Counted from the stretch's first letter, positions 13,301 to 24,898 are shown. The stretch is 64,000 bases of DNA from Antedon mediterranea (GCF_964355755.1 NC_092679.1:990001-1054000); one strand, 5' to 3'. Numbers and translations are program-made. The notes: generated by a model not told the origin, from the letters alone.

Positions 13301-16300
13301 TATCCTTTTTTAGATAGATACACATAGAAGAAAAAACTATAACTTATATTTATATTGAAAAGTGTTTACTTGATTGCAACTGGTTTGTAATCAACAATGT
13401 GTATTATAACATTCTAAAACAACAACAAAACAAACAAAACAGTCAACATGGTATTTACCACTTTCATATTGCTTTGATATAAATAAATTTTATTTTATAC
13501 ACATTTGTTTACTTGTTTCTTGTAAATTTCACAGCAAACTGCACTGTAAGTAGATACAGTATCTTTTTGCCTGACAATCTGTACTTCCTATCCAATGATC
13601 TCAGAAATAGAATTATTGATAATGCTTTGAAGAAAAAGGTGTTTCCATATAATTGTAAGGCAGAAGTACAAATGGGTCTCTAGGTGCTACTAATACTTTC
13701 AAAAGTCAGTCTTAATGCATCTGTAATGTATCAAGAATCTCATTATGAAATTAGGATCTTTTTTCCAGATGTGAAATTACACATTTTTTAGATTCTAGTA
13801 GTACAGTACTATGTACATTTAAAATTCATTCAATAAATTACAGTTGTTTAGTTAAAATTTCATTCACTAAATGGCATAGTGAGGTAACTGTCTTAATTAA
13901 TTAATATGAAAATAAACACAAAGAAAAAACTTAAAGAGAGAATTAAAGTAAAAACAGTGCTCATATTAGCCTAAAAGGTGATAAAATTAAAGATACAATT
14001 TTAATTCAACAGTAAAGTTCATCTTTACTGTGCCATCTTCATCTCAGATTTCAATCTCATCACAACTAAAGCCAGTCTTTAAGTGTCTGGATATTAATTT
14101 AAAATATGCATTAAAAACACACACAAGTCTGGCTGCATTCGAACACACATTTCCAATTAATCAAATTGGTAGGGAATCAATGAGAAATTACGGTTTTCTT
14201 TCATGTTTACGCTCTTTAAAACCTTAATGAGATCTAATAAAGACAGTTAATAGGCTATTAATATTTAGGAATATAAGATGAGCAGTAATTTGTGGTTGAA
14301 ATTACTTTGACTTTTGTTGATTAGAAGAAACATGAGAATCGAGTTTACAAGGAAAGAGTGAGGTATTGGGAACCGAGAGGGACGAGAATGGGCGACAAGA
14401 AACAAATGGTGTTTAACAAATTATAAAGTGGTTTATGGTGGTACAGGTAAAGATTGTTGGAAGAACTTACACTACTACAAATCAACATTAGACCGAGTGA
14501 AGTCCCACCCGTCAATAATTTGAAGAATTCCATAATTTAAATTTAGATTTTATGTGGGAAGAACTTCCTTTAAGTAAAAACTTATGGGAAATGAGATAAG
14601 GCTAATGAGGTTCATAGAAAAAGTCAACAATAATAGGTTGGGTACTTGAATGGATGGACAAACCCTAACTTTACCATACTGATTATTAATATTAGTGCAT
14701 CAAGGTTTGAACAGTAATTGTGGTACCCATTTCATTATACCATTCTTTCTTGTCGCAATACAAGGAAGATCGCAACATATTTTATCTAGTCAATGATGGT
14801 AATATGCATAGTATTACTATTATTTGATCAGAATGACATTTGGTTGCTAAGTCTACTGATTCTCTTTGTGGCACATACACACTACAAAATTATAATGTAA
14901 AGGACATTGGTATTAGCAATGTGTTAGTACTGCTGCTGAGATTCAGCTTTGTACATGACATGACCTGACATGACCTTAGTAGTGTAAACAGCTGAAACAT
15001 TGCTGCCAATCTCTCAACTGATGATAGAAAAGCAGGCTACACTTGCTCGATGTTATCATTAATATGATGATAAATATTGATAACATCAGTTAATGTTTAA
15101 TAATGTAATATTGGTGACTACACCAATCGAGAAAGGGGAGTGATGAATCCAGTGAAAACAACTATAGGGATAGGATGGTATACTGTAGGGATATAAACAG
15201 GCATTTGTGTTTGTGGCAAGCAGTACTGTACTGTACATTCAGAAGTAAAATTCATTCCAAATGAAATGCTCTGCTTAAAGTTGAATTCATTTAATTAAAA
15301 CTTTCAGTTGAATCAAAATCAATAAATACTTGGAATGTTTGAAATGATTTAATTATAAATGCACATTAAATTATGATTCACAGGTTAGTTGTAAAAGTAA
15401 ATAATGTAAATCTTGAAATTAAATAGAGTATCATCATTAGATATCATGGCACCCTTGTTGTCACCTTCCTGTAGTAGTAATTAATAGCCAGTAAAATCCA
15501 TGATGGGCCTGGAAAATCTTCTACTGCTTATACTACTGGCCAAAATGTTTTTACCAAATTCAGAACAATTACATTACTGTACATTGTTTCAAAATATTGT
15601 TGGCCAGTAAAAATTTGCATTTGGGCTGGCAATTACTGGCCCAATTTTCCAGATATTTGGAGCATGGACCATGGTTGGAGATACTGTACAGTTAGCTCTA
15701 TGGTTAAATAATCTTAAGGATGACCCCTGCTGTACTGTATTTGGCTTCTAACCTGCAGTAATTCTATACTATGTCTTGGTAATGTCATACTGTAAATATT
15801 ACAGTACAGTACCTTGAAAATCTAACCACAATAACAAGCTTACTTCCAAGGAATAACAACCAAACATCCTCAATATTTAAAAAATAACCTATCTTAAATT
15901 TCAACAAAATGTTAGGGTTTTCCCCTGTGTTTAGTAGCACAGTAGGCCTACTGTCCTCATTATAATTTATGTATAATTTACTATCTGAAATGTCCATTAC
16001 TACTGTACATGGCAATTACTAATGCACCAATCACAGGATCTCACAGACCACATGTGACAATGTCCATATTAGATAACAATGATAATGTAATTTCAACATA
16101 ATCTACCTCATTCATATGACATTAAATTGGGATTTATGGATTTTGTTTGTTTTTAAATCAACCAGGATAATGACATGATTGTTTTTGTGAAATTATATAA
16201 ATGACATAAGATTTGTTTTTTCAAATGTTATTGTTATAATGCCCTAGTTAAGTTTGGTCATTTATTGTATCTCAGTCCACACACAATCAAAAATGTTTTA

Positions 16301-19300
16301 TTATTATTTATAAGTACAAATGTATATAGTGAATATGTTGTGTGAAATAAAACTGAAACTCAAAAACATCCATACAAAGATGATGAGATACACAGAAAAG
16401 ATGATAAATGAAGAATATTCTTGATAATTTATAGGAAATATACAGATTGTTTAAAAACCTCTAATTAGAATTATTTGAAACAAAGAATCATCCCTTGAAT
16501 AATTAACTGTCTAGCTAGAGGCACCTTCTGTTAAACTTCATGAATAAATAATTGCAGTAGTAATGACAATAAATCTACATAGATTATACAGTGTATTACA
16601 GTAGTAAATTAGCATAGACTGTACAGCTAGCCTCAAAACATCATTGGTGGTAATGAAGTCAAAGTATTAAGCTCTGTCTACACTATCAAATTCATTTCAA
16701 TATGGGAAGGTAACTATCCTCTTCCTATTGTGAGTGATGAATATCGCTGTGTTGTATCAATATCATTATACAATTTGAAATTATGATAGTAGACAAGACA
16801 CATCAGATTGTCATGAATAATGTACAAGTAGGGGAAGCTCAGGCGTTTAAATGGTATAATACACAGAATGCTGCATGCATGCCCTCTGTACATACAGGGT
16901 TAAATCAAAACAAACAAGCTTTTAACAATGTCCATAATGAGTAGTGAGCACTCACAACACTATCAGTAGACCAACATGTCATATTACTGCATTATTCATT
17001 TTTACTCAAGTATCTGAATGTCTATTGATTCTGTAGTGATAATAGTAATAGTGAAGTTATAAATAATGTTCAAAATAAACTAGAGACACTGTACTACAGT
17101 ATAGTTTGGTTCCCACTTCAACCATCTCCATGCTTCAACGCAATGCAAGGACGTAACCACACCGTAAGAAAGTATGACAATGTGTGTGATTGGTCAACTC
17201 GTTTATAGTACATAATTTGCGCTACGTCTGAGTGTGAACCAACCAAGCTTTAGTGTTTAAAGCAAAAAAAATCACACTATAGTTAACACTAAACAGTACA
17301 GATGCTGTACCATGGACATACAGCCAGTACTACTACTGTAATGTACTATCCAGCATGACTCTACCATACAGTTACAATTCTTTAGTTGACGTAGTTTGTG
17401 GCTGACTGATTTTAACCTCAGTATAAACTATCATGCTTGAATGTACTAGATTTAAATACCACTATTCAAACGTTGAATTACCAGTATTGTCTACAGAGAA
17501 AAGGTAACACAAAGAAACTTGTTTTAGGATCAATATTGACCCAGTAGTGTGTCATCACTATTCAACACTTGAGATCAAGGTACAAATTACAGTATTCCAT
17601 TCACAGCATAAGGCTGCCAAAGACCTTTCAATTAACTATGGCCTCCCAATGATAATGTGGGATGTGTATGAAAAACATAGGCCTACATCGTTAATAATAC
17701 AGGGGTAGCTTCCTTGTTAATGTATATTAAATGTCATTGTAAGTAAGTAAAAAATATACTTTATAAGATTATGAAATTTCTCAGAATTTGTCTTCAATTA
17801 CATCTTTTCTGGTGACCTGGGGTTAGGATACTTTAATTTATATTAATTTATTATCACTACCATTTGTTCAACAAACCAGTTATCATGATTTGAAATGGGC
17901 CACACATTTAAATGTTTTATGTACTGTACATAGACCTACAGTATAATTGTTAACCAAGCCAGGCCAATTGGTTACGATATTTTTGTTGCGATTTTAAACT
18001 CACAGGTATAGACCTGTAAAGTGTATACAAACAAAGACAGTCAGAAAAGCCACACTTTAAGACTTGACATGTTTATTTTTAGCAGAGGCTCAGTGAATAT
18101 CCCACAGTTTACTTTATAATGTATTACAAATTACCAGTGAGCATGCCTACTGAGATGGGGCCAAGGATATGCACTTTGAAAGTTTCCAATTCACTGATAT
18201 AATCATCCAAAATATTGACGTCAATGGATCGTTTCATTTTCATCTTTTGTGCTCACAAACAATGATCTAATAGACTATTGTTCATCTTCATAGAGACACC
18301 TTTATCAGCAATACCATTTTAACAAGACAGATTTACTAATAATTTCACAATGAATGAGCAAATAAACAGTTCCTATTGTTTTTTTACAAAGAAAAATTCA
18401 AAAAATCCATGAATCCTATACTAAATTTCTATTTATTTTAAATGGTATAAAGAATTTTCTTTGTATACAATTCTTCACGTAAACCATAAAAAGACACGTA
18501 TGTGTGGGACGTTTCAAATCTTCATCTGGCAAAAAGAATTGTATACAGATAAAACCTGATGAAAACATATTTTTATAAGATTTTTTTTATTTTAAACAAA
18601 AAGTGGCAGCACAATTGTCTTACTGTTAAGTTCAAGCTTAGGGTGAAACACAACTAAGTGCAATGTAGGAGAGTTGATCCATGACATGTGAAAGTTTAGT
18701 TTAATCCATTGCTTGTGATTGGTCAAATTACTTACCGTCCTAGTAGGAACAAAGCTTTATAGCGTTATGAATGAAATGTTTCTTATATCAGTTTTAATAA
18801 AATATTTCTTACCTCCACAATATCATCCAAATCTTTCACATAGCTCCTTTCAGTCTCCAGTATTTCCTGAACTTTGTACTCAATAAATGTGGAGTTTCGA
18901 TTCCGACTACTACAAGCGCCATCTACATCATCGTCATCGTCCGTAGCATCGAAATCTGTCGAATTCCTTGTGGTATCGTAGTCCGTAGAATTCCGCGTAG
19001 TATCAAAGTCGGTAGAGTCTCTAGTTGAATCAAAATCTGATGAACTTCTCATAGATACGACGTCGTGATTACTATTACACATGTTATTGCTGTTGTTATT
19101 AACAGAGTCCTGGCTCCCAGATGTCGCTACGTTCCTTTTAAAAAATGCTTCTTCCGTTGATGCGGACTCCGTCTTTAAAACAGGTTCCTCAACTATCTGT
19201 AACACCATATCTGTCATTTCATCCGGGGAATAATCCGAATTACTCCCATTGACTTCCGTAAGCTCACTGGAACCGTAACTTACATTGAGATCGTTGTTGG

Positions 19301-22300
19301 AACTATTACACGTATTTCTTTCCATGGAAGACCGAGATGTTTGTAAATGGTGGCCGTTCAGTAAGCCGTCTATACCATCCTTATCATGTTCCAATGACGT
19401 CTGTGAACCTGATTTCACAGAATCATCAAGTTTTAAATCCTGCATAGCATTTGATAAAATATCTGTGTGGCTCGCTAACACATCCGTACAAATATCCAGA
19501 TTGTCATCACTTATTTCAGGTTTCATCAATGTGTTGTGAATGCCTTTTTTCTCCAATTCAGTATTGGTATTTTGCTGCCATGTGCCAGCTTTGTTTGTCT
19601 CACATTCCTGAGTACTTAGTAATCCATTTAACGGTTCATTCACCACACCAATATTTGAAGAAGACTTCCCTGAGTAAAAACCATTCCTGTCTGATGCCAT
19701 GCTATCAAAAAGTTCTAATATCTCGATAGACAAATCTGTGAATGAAATGAAACAAATGTATGCATACTCGATAAAATAAAACAAAGTGCAAACAGCAGAA
19801 ATATGTCTGGTATTTTTCTAAGAGAATTTAATGCTGTAAACTGCTATTAAAATATATTCATACTTTACCTAAATCATCAGAACGTTAACCTAGTTATTAC
19901 TTCCATCAATTGATTTCTCAATTTATTCACCAACTATCAAAATGAAATCTTTTCAAGGGCAGTAGGCGCCATGTACTGTGATGTACAGTATACTACATAC
20001 AATCCTAGTTATTATAATTCAAAGTTCAATTGTGAAGGTCAAAGGGTCAAATCCAACTAATCATAATGTAAATGGTAAATTAATAATATTTTGTATAGTG
20101 TAATACCAGGGACATCTCACTGGTAGTACTAGTACTAGTAGCGTACTGTACAGTAGCAGTTTTTCTCTCTTTTGTAACCACTACAGTACAGTAGCAGTTT
20201 CTTATACAAAAGCAAAACTTAATCTATTAAATATGAACAACATGAACACCTTACTCAAGATAAAACCAGGTTAATCTTATATTAATACTGTATATACAGT
20301 TAATTACAAAAAATACATCTGCTGTAAATATAATATATTAATAATATTAATGGGTAAATATATCTAACCCAGTTTTACTTTTAGTTTATTAATGTGTACT
20401 GTACTACTATATTATTATTTTTTAAGATAATAAATAAACATTATTTTGACTTATTTACATTTTATTTATTTTGTTTGAAATAATGTTTTAGTTTGTTTAC
20501 AACTTATGTATCCATGTTTACACTGTCTAGACATGTAGGCCTACAGTGGAGTCAACCTTTGATAATATTAAATTGATTGTTAATTTGATTATATTAGTTT
20601 ACCTATCACACTGTGGTCCTTACTCACAAACACTGTGCTCAGATAAATAAAGTACACAGTGATAGGACTAGGACTACCATAAAATAATGGTCCATCAAAA
20701 TGATAATCTTGCCCTGCCCATCACTGTATACTTGAGCAACCAATTAGTCTAAACTAATTCCTCAATGGTTTTTACCAAATTTGTTATTAATTGTTACTTG
20801 TACAAATAATTAAGTACTTCCTGCTGGAAGTACTTACTGTAACTGCCAAATTTCAAGCCATGACAAAAAGTCATCAACTTTAGAAATCTTGCACTAAATT
20901 TAGATTAGCAAGATAATCCTTTTATGGTTTATTAATCTTTAAACTTGATCTTAAACCACTAATCCATCCTTAAGCACAATTTTCAAGATGTGATTCATCC
21001 CACCTAAGTACTGACTATATCTACTTCTGTTTAAATACTGTCACTGGTGTTAACTCTTGTTAAATAATTGACTAATCCATATAAAGTAATTAAGTAGAAT
21101 GTTATATTTTATTGTATAATTAATTAATTAAAATATTTAATGATATCTTTTAAAGGCAGGGTTCAATTCCTAATGTAACCATAATGGCACATTGGACAGT
21201 TTGAAATCACGTTTATTTTAATAAAGGAATTTGTTCGATTCTTATCACTGCCGTTTCAGTTTATTACTCAAAATGTATTTGAGCCTAGCCTAGGAAATAC
21301 AGTTGTAAAGCAATTGATTCAATGTAAACAACATGCCAAGACAACTTTGGGATCAGTTCCTGACAAGACAACTTTGGGATCAGTTCCTGCCAAGACAACT
21401 TTGGGATCAGTTCCTGCCAAGACAACTTTGAGATCAGTTCCTGCCAATACAACTTTGGGATCAGTTCCTGCCAAGACAACTTTGGGATCAGTTCCTGCCA
21501 AGACAACTTTGGGATCAGTTCCTGCCAAGACAACTTTGGGATCAGTTCCTGCCAAGACAACTTTGGGATCAGTTCCTGCCAAGACAACTTTGGGATCAGT
21601 TCCTGCCAAGACAACTTTGGGATCAGTTCCTGCCAAGACAACTTTGGGATCAGTTCCTGCCAAGACAACTTTGGGATCAGTTCCTGCCAAGACAACTTTG
21701 GGATCAGTTCCTGCCAAGACAACTTTGGGATCAGTTCCTGCCAAGACAACTTTGGGATCAGTTCCGACTTTACAGAAATTAGAGATGTCTACTGTACAGT
21801 ACCACCAATAGATTTTGTGGGTTTGTGGGTGCGGCAGCCACACCCAGATTTTGTGGGTTTGTGGGTGCGGCAGCCACACCCAGATTTTGTGGGTTTGGCA
21901 GCCATACCCAGATTTTGTGGGTTTGGCAGCCATACCCAGATTTTAATTGTAAATGTTAATTAACTCACCACATTCTGGAAGCAGAATGGAACGTGTTTCT
22001 CTTAACATTGAGGAGGTAATAACACATCCAATCCAAGGCGTACACATTGTTATTAGATTAGTTAAATATTATCATAAACATACTCCTTTGCTGCTGGTCA
22101 GTTTATAACTGAATAAATACCAAAATATATTGTGTACTTGAATGTCTTTTAATTTACATCTGTCCTAATAAATTCTTTTATCTGTATTAGTACCAAAGGT
22201 GAAGGATAAGTAGTCCGCTATTGTTTTTTGCATTAGTACTGTACCTTCGGCCTTCGACAATACTGTATATTTCAAAATATTTCAACCTTGCAGTTATTTT

Positions 22301-22494
22301 GACAGGAATTATAAAAAAGACATAACATAATATGTAGAAATTATTTAGAATTAAACTAAAATAATTTTAATTATATAATCTTGGACAATTTTACCTGAAG
22401 TTAGCAAAGGCGACTTAGGTATTGAATCGAGATATAAGGGGTCAACATCTTCCAACGAATGACCCCTATTTTCTTCATTTTCATCCATCTCCAT
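1263..22494 (-). CDS. RhoGEF of the PLEKHG1/2/3 type, 5' part (continues beyond base 1)
   Basis: A guanine-nucleotide exchange factor for Rho-family GTPases (usually Cdc42/Rac/Rho in this family). Four exons, 22494-22395, 19735-18813, 9547-9447 and 1332-1263, join in phase to give 398 codons. Residues 1-320 are Ser/Asn/Asp-rich and probably disordered. The DH domain begins near residue 322 (VQEILETERSYVKDLDDIVE), continues GYLLAILDRPTLPL, SLFSNLESIRDFN, then EFLKDLEDCESDPVLIAECF. This resembles the PLEKHG DH sequence with GNIENIY and CNSDPVAVASCF. The rest of DH, the PH domain and the 3' end lie outside the window. Which PLEKHG paralogue it represents cannot be told. The start codon is provisional because upstream exons may add coding sequence. 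Confidence 0.9.
2390..2660 (-). mobile_element. Degenerate LINE 3' fragment
   Basis: Shares TAGCAGCT(A/G)GATAAAA and ATTTGTATGAGATG with the better-preserved LINE end at 63600-63780. It is heavily decayed, with stops in the homologous frame. Confidence 0.5.
2923..6026. repeat. Giant 24-bp minisatellite, about 129 copies
   Basis: Unit CATCACCACCCTACAGTGAC plus CATA. Two positions vary independently (CCCT or CTCT; CATA or CACA), giving four unit types mixed over the first 2.3 kb. The last 0.8 kb is almost pure CCCT/CATA. Because 24 is divisible by 3 and the unit lacks stops, both strands stay open for over 1000 codons (HHHPTVTI on plus, MYGHCRVV on minus). It lies within the intron between DH exons 3 and 4 and is not a credible gene. 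Confidence 0.97.
6108..6785. mobile_element. Inverted-repeat element with CpG-rich ends
   Basis: The left end CTCACGGAGTTACGGTGGAG TTA is matched inversely at 6757-6779 with one mismatch in 23, and looser pairing goes on inward (GGCGTACG against GGCGTACA). It starts about 80 bases after the giant array. No protein. It looks like a foldback or MITE-type DNA element; I could not settle the target-site duplication. Confidence 0.7.
6180..6259. repeat. 39-40-bp tandem duplication inside the inverted-repeat element
   Basis: GTTCAGACCAACGACCAACA TTCCAATGCCTTGCGTTTA occurs twice back to back with no visible difference. Confidence 0.85.
7722..8546. mobile_element. 825-bp non-autonomous DNA transposon, GTATAAGTCGCAC ends
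   Basis: Left end ACCATATATTTTCGGTGTAT AAGTCGCAC is the inverse of the right end GTGCGACTTATACACCGAAA TATACGGT with one substitution and one indel. Secondary copies of GGTGCGTCTTATACAC lie inside both ends. TA or TATA flanks. The inner part is GC-richer and carries no intact transposase. Confidence 0.8.
8622..8698. mobile_element. Possible retroposon tail
   Basis: AGGGTCCCTAATGATCAGCT followed by an A-rich (AAAATAAAA)n-like end suggests the 3' tail of a retroposed element. The body is not recognised. Confidence 0.3.
8896..9162. repeat. Local direct duplications
   Basis: CTGTCCTAAGGGTAGGT occurs at about 8897 and 8957. An approximately 85-bp segment beginning TATGGTATATTA and containing GACAACCTGCATACAACACT is repeated at about 8986 and 9076 with small changes. 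Confidence 0.8.
9165..9378. mobile_element. MITE-like element with TACTGCAGTTACTG ends
   Basis: The left end CTACTGCAGTTACTGCAGTA ACTACATTT is matched inversely by AAATGTAGTTACTTCACTCA GTAACTGCAGTA at the right. It lies 69 bases past the donor of the DH exon at 9447. A related single end occurs at 59846. Confidence 0.65.
9447..9547 (-). CDS. PLEKHG-like exon, DH domain part 2
   Basis: 33 codons plus two bases: GYLLAILDRPTLPLIPEDYQ, SLFSNLESIRDFN. It continues directly from IVE of the previous exon in phase 0, as in PLEKHG proteins (IVEDYL...). Acceptor TTTTTTCAG, donor GTAAGT. Confidence 0.93.
9719..10628. repeat. 20-bp minisatellite, about 45 copies
   Basis: Unit ACTTTCCCTTTAAGACTAGC, with C/T variation in the last base (AGC or AGT). 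Scattered 19-bp units lack one T (CCCTTAAG). It lies in the intron between the exons at 18813 and 9547. Confidence 0.95.
10707..10796. repeat. Detached block of the same 20-22-bp minisatellite
   Basis: Four to five diverged units (CCCTTTAAGACTAGCACATT) about 80 bases beyond the main array, ending in TTTTAACAGGGTTGAA. Confidence 0.85.
11177..11339. mobile_element. MITE family A copy
   Basis: Ends TAAAGCTCTATCTACACTAT and TAATGTAGACAGAGCTTAA. Two further fragments of the right end (TAGACAGGGCTTT and TAGACAGGCCTTT) follow at 11370-11430, suggesting nested or repeated insertion. Confidence 0.85.
11430..17100. other. Long intron, mostly featureless
   Basis: AT-rich intron of the PLEKHG-like gene. 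I see no convincing exon, RNA gene or long repeat. One isolated MITE-A end (AAGCTCTGTCTACACTATCA) lies at 16670. Confidence 0.6.
17104..17251. mobile_element. MITE family B copy
   Basis: Starts TTTGGTTCCCACTT and ends AGTGTGAACCAACCAAGCTT, inverted ends. It contains the family's inner motif GTGATTGGTCAACT. Confidence 0.6.
18633..18762. mobile_element. MITE family B copy (diverged)
   Basis: CAAGCTTAGGGTGAAAC at the left and TAGGAACAAAGCTTTA at the right with GCTTGTGATTGGTCAAATTA inside. It ends about 50 bases from the donor of the large PLEKHG-like exon. Confidence 0.5.
18813..19735 (-). CDS. PLEKHG-like large exon (disordered N-terminal region and DH start)
   Basis: 308 codons, from SDLSIEILELFDSMASDRNG to VKDLDDIVE. 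Acceptor ATTCACAG, donor GTAAGA. It is rich in Ser, Asn, Asp and Thr and contains a 9-residue repeat of the NSTDFDTTR type (about 18940-19040) followed by an acidic run DDDDD. The last 20 residues open the DH domain. Base composition is clearly less AT-rich than the flanking introns, as expected of coding sequence. Confidence 0.93.
21335..21765. repeat. 27-bp minisatellite, 16 copies
   Basis: Unit GCCAAGACAACTTTGGGATC AGTTCCT. Nearly uniform (single changes GACAAG, TTGAGATC, CAATAC). Open on both strands because 27 is divisible by 3 (KTTLGSVPA on plus). Intronic; not a gene. Confidence 0.95.
21811..21944. repeat. Short array of 36- and 28-bp repeats with internal hairpin
   Basis: Two copies of GATTTTGTGGGTTTGTGGGT GCGGCAGCCACACCCA, then two shorter copies missing the middle GTGGGTGC part. 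TGGGTGCGGCAGCCACACCCA-like sequence is self-complementary at its ends (GGGTG with CACCC). Confidence 0.9.
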
Positions 22495-22540
22495 AATAAT
22501 AATTTCACTCACTTCACGCACATCGCATCTTGTATCTTGT
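22395..22540 (-). CDS. PLEKHG-like exon with provisional start codon
   Basis: Acceptor TTTTCACAG precedes 22540, donor GTAAAA follows 22395. The first in-frame ATG is at 22494-22492, giving MEMDENEENRGHSLEDVDPL, YLDSIPKSPLLTS, then one base of the next codon. The 46 bases upstream of it are also open in this frame, so the true start may be in an earlier exon. Confidence 0.8.
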
Positions 22541-23009
22541 CTGTGAAAAGAAAATGTCAATGGCCATTGATATTAATTGAGTATAAAGATTAATTGTATA
22601 TACAGTAGTAGTATAGTATAGATATTAATTTGTAAACTATTATTTTATATTTTATTACATTTATTTCTGTCTGTTCTTCTGTTCTTTTAATTTATAGTAT
22701 TACAAAATATTTACAACTTACAAGAAATTAAAGAAAAAAATGTTAAACAATTTTTAAAGAAACATGAAAATTAAACATGGGTATTAGGCCCTACCTGTAC
22801 CTAGCTAGGCCTAGGCTATATTTTGTTATAGAAATCTTAGGCCAGGAGAAACCCACATTTCGGCCTTTAAAAAGTGGGTGTTTCGAAAGCAAGAAAAACC
22901 TTAATCAAAACATGACCTCCTCCTAAAATAAATATTATTCTTAATCTATTAATGTACATAGGCCTAGTCTAGATGTTCAAATTGTATGGAAACCAACTAC
23001 AGTACTTAC

Positions 23010-23026
23010 AGATGATGTGGATGATA
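23010..23026 (-). other. Candidate 17-base micro-exon or 5' exon of the PLEKHG-like gene
   Basis: TTGTGTTTTACAG precedes and GTAAGTACT follows 17 bases on the minus strand. Spliced to 22540, the reading frame of the next exon stays open. This is a prediction from splice signals alone. Confidence 0.3.
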
Positions 23027-23089
23027 CTGTAAAACACAATGTATTCTACCTGCTATTCTACTCTCCTAGGCCTAGATTTACAGTAAATG

Positions 23090-23460
23090 AAAAACAATCT
23101 CTTCTCTTCTCTCAGGCTGTGTTCCCCTCGATCGCCTCTCGCGGTCGGTAAAATTGGTTTGGTACTGACAGATACAGTGACTACCAATTTACCGTTCCAT
23201 TCCAGGACGATTAACTCTGTTTGTAGTATTTCCGAAGAAGGTAGGTAATCATGTTAACTTCCGATCCAATCCGGTTATCCTACGTTCAGTACAATAGTTT
23301 TAAACATGGTTTTCTTAATTAATCCAGCAACAATATGACAACATCATCATCGGACTAAAAATCTCGCAGTTTTCTTTCTGCTGTCACTTTTGTGTGTGTC
23401 GTCGGCCGCGGATTCGCATGTCGCGTCTCAGATTCAAGTTTAATAGCGCCACCACACGTA
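23090..23460 (-). promoter_or_regulatory. Likely promoter and 5' exon region of the PLEKHG-like gene
   Basis: A relatively GC- and CpG-rich stretch (CGATCGCC, CTCGCGGTCGG, GGCCGCGG, GTCGCGTC) in otherwise AT-rich DNA, about 0.6-0.9 kb upstream of the first recognised coding exon. CpG-rich islets at gene starts are common in animals. It also holds an inverted repeat, CGGTAAAATTGGT with ACCAATTTACCG, at 23145-23194. Confidence 0.45.
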
Positions 23461-24114
23461 CACATAAATAGAAACTTTTTTTAGAATTAAATACGCATTT
23501 TAGCAACATTTTAGATATTATAATACTAACAAGCAGCCTATTCTATTCCAAATTGGTTTAGTAAAACCTGGGAAAAGAATCCCTGATAAAACACATTGCT
23601 AATTGATATGTAATTGTTGTTTACATATTAAATTAAATGCATCACATTCTTCTATCATTGTTTTTTTTTACTGTAACCAAATTGGTTTAGTAAAACACAT
23701 TAAACAAATTTTTAATTAATTGAATTAATCATAATGTTATCAAATGCATATCGTATTCTTGTCATACTGTGCTGGCTATAAACAAATTGTACTAATGTGA
23801 AATAAAAGCACTCACATCATCCATAAACACAATGAAACAAATTAAAACAAACAAGATTTCAAATGCTCATTGGCAGATTTATTACTACTTTCTGAAATCG
23901 ACAATTGTTATAAGATGGTGGGTACTACGAAATATGTCAGGTTGTTATTAATAGTAAAATGTGTAGGCCTACTAAAATACATATACATTTCTGTTTACAA
24001 ATACATTGCTTTCAAGTTAGTGTATACTGGTTCGTTGGTGATGTAAAGATGTTTTGATAATGATTGGAGATTTTAATTTTATTTAAAAGATATTAAATAC
24101 ATGTACTACTTTAC

Positions 24115-24216
24115 TGAGACTTGGATAACACAAGGATAACAAGTGAGAACAGATGATTTGTGCTTGCTTGTGATTGGTCACATTACTGTGTAGCATTTGA
24201 ACCAAGCTAAAGGCAG
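24115..24216. mobile_element. MITE family B fragment
   Basis: GAGACTTGGATAACACAAGG ... GCTTGTGATTGGTCACATTA ... TTTGAACCAAGCT. The inner motif matches the other family B copies; the ends are decayed. Confidence 0.4.
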
Positions 24217-24589
24217 TAAAGCATAGTAATGATTTGTGAATCGATAAATTATAAAATAGTTTATCCATCCTGTAATTGGTGAGTTTCTCGCTGTTGGATG
24301 TGTATGAAAAAAATATGGTGGTGGTGAGAGGGCCATAATGATTAAGGTGATAATGATGACATTAATGTTATTAATGATGTAGCAAAGCAGACAATAAAGA
24401 GTAAATTCTATTACATTTAAACATAGACATAATAAACACCAATTATGAAATCAGTATGCGAAAAATAAGTATCTACCTAGTCAATAATATTACTATAAAA
24501 AATTATGTAAACTTCACCAATGGAGCTATGAAATTGATAGCTGCATTCTCCGGTCATTTATCATTGTCTTCCAGGTAATAACAGCCATG

Positions 24590-24732
24590 TAAAGCTTGGT
24601 TTCCACTAAGACGCAACGCAACGACCAATGACAATCGTCAGTCTAAATAATACATTGCTTGTGATTGGTCAACTAACTTACAATGCGTTACATCCTTGTG
24701 TTTTTGCATCTCTATTGGGAACCAAGCATTAC
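24590..24732. mobile_element. MITE family B copy
   Basis: Left end TAAAGCTTGGTTTCCACTAA, right end ATTGGGAACCAAGCATTA, with GCAACGACCAATGACAAT and GCTTGTGATTGGTCAACTAA inside. Best-preserved member of this family in the window. Confidence 0.7.
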
Positions 24733-24898
24733 AGTCAATGGGCTGCTGTTTTTTTTTCCTGGTTTTGAGGAGTCACCTCTGTAGCAAAACTCTGGCCATT
24801 TATCAAACTATTAGGAGTATATTGAATACTGATAAGATTACATATATGCTGTACACAATACAATGATAAAATACATACATACAATGCTTATAATATCA

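Larger units (their letters stand above)
19736..22394. other. Intron 1 of the coding part of the PLEKHG-like gene
   Basis: AT-rich intron. It holds the two adjacent minisatellites at 21335-21944 and little else that I can identify. Confidence 0.7.

Noticed and set aside
14030-14533. Short open frames of about 60 codons
   Set aside because: No homology, no splice context and a length expected by chance.
18134-18250. Minus-strand exon-like stretch (NILDDYISELETFKVHILGP)
   Set aside because: It is open and has a GT after it, but its phase does not fit between the flanking DH exons, which already join perfectly, and no family is recognised. AAAATATTGACGTCAAT recurs near 34096, suggesting an old repeat.
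21285-21933. Open frames of 150-200 codons on both strands
   Set aside because: Produced by the 27-bp minisatellite, whose unit length is a multiple of 3.
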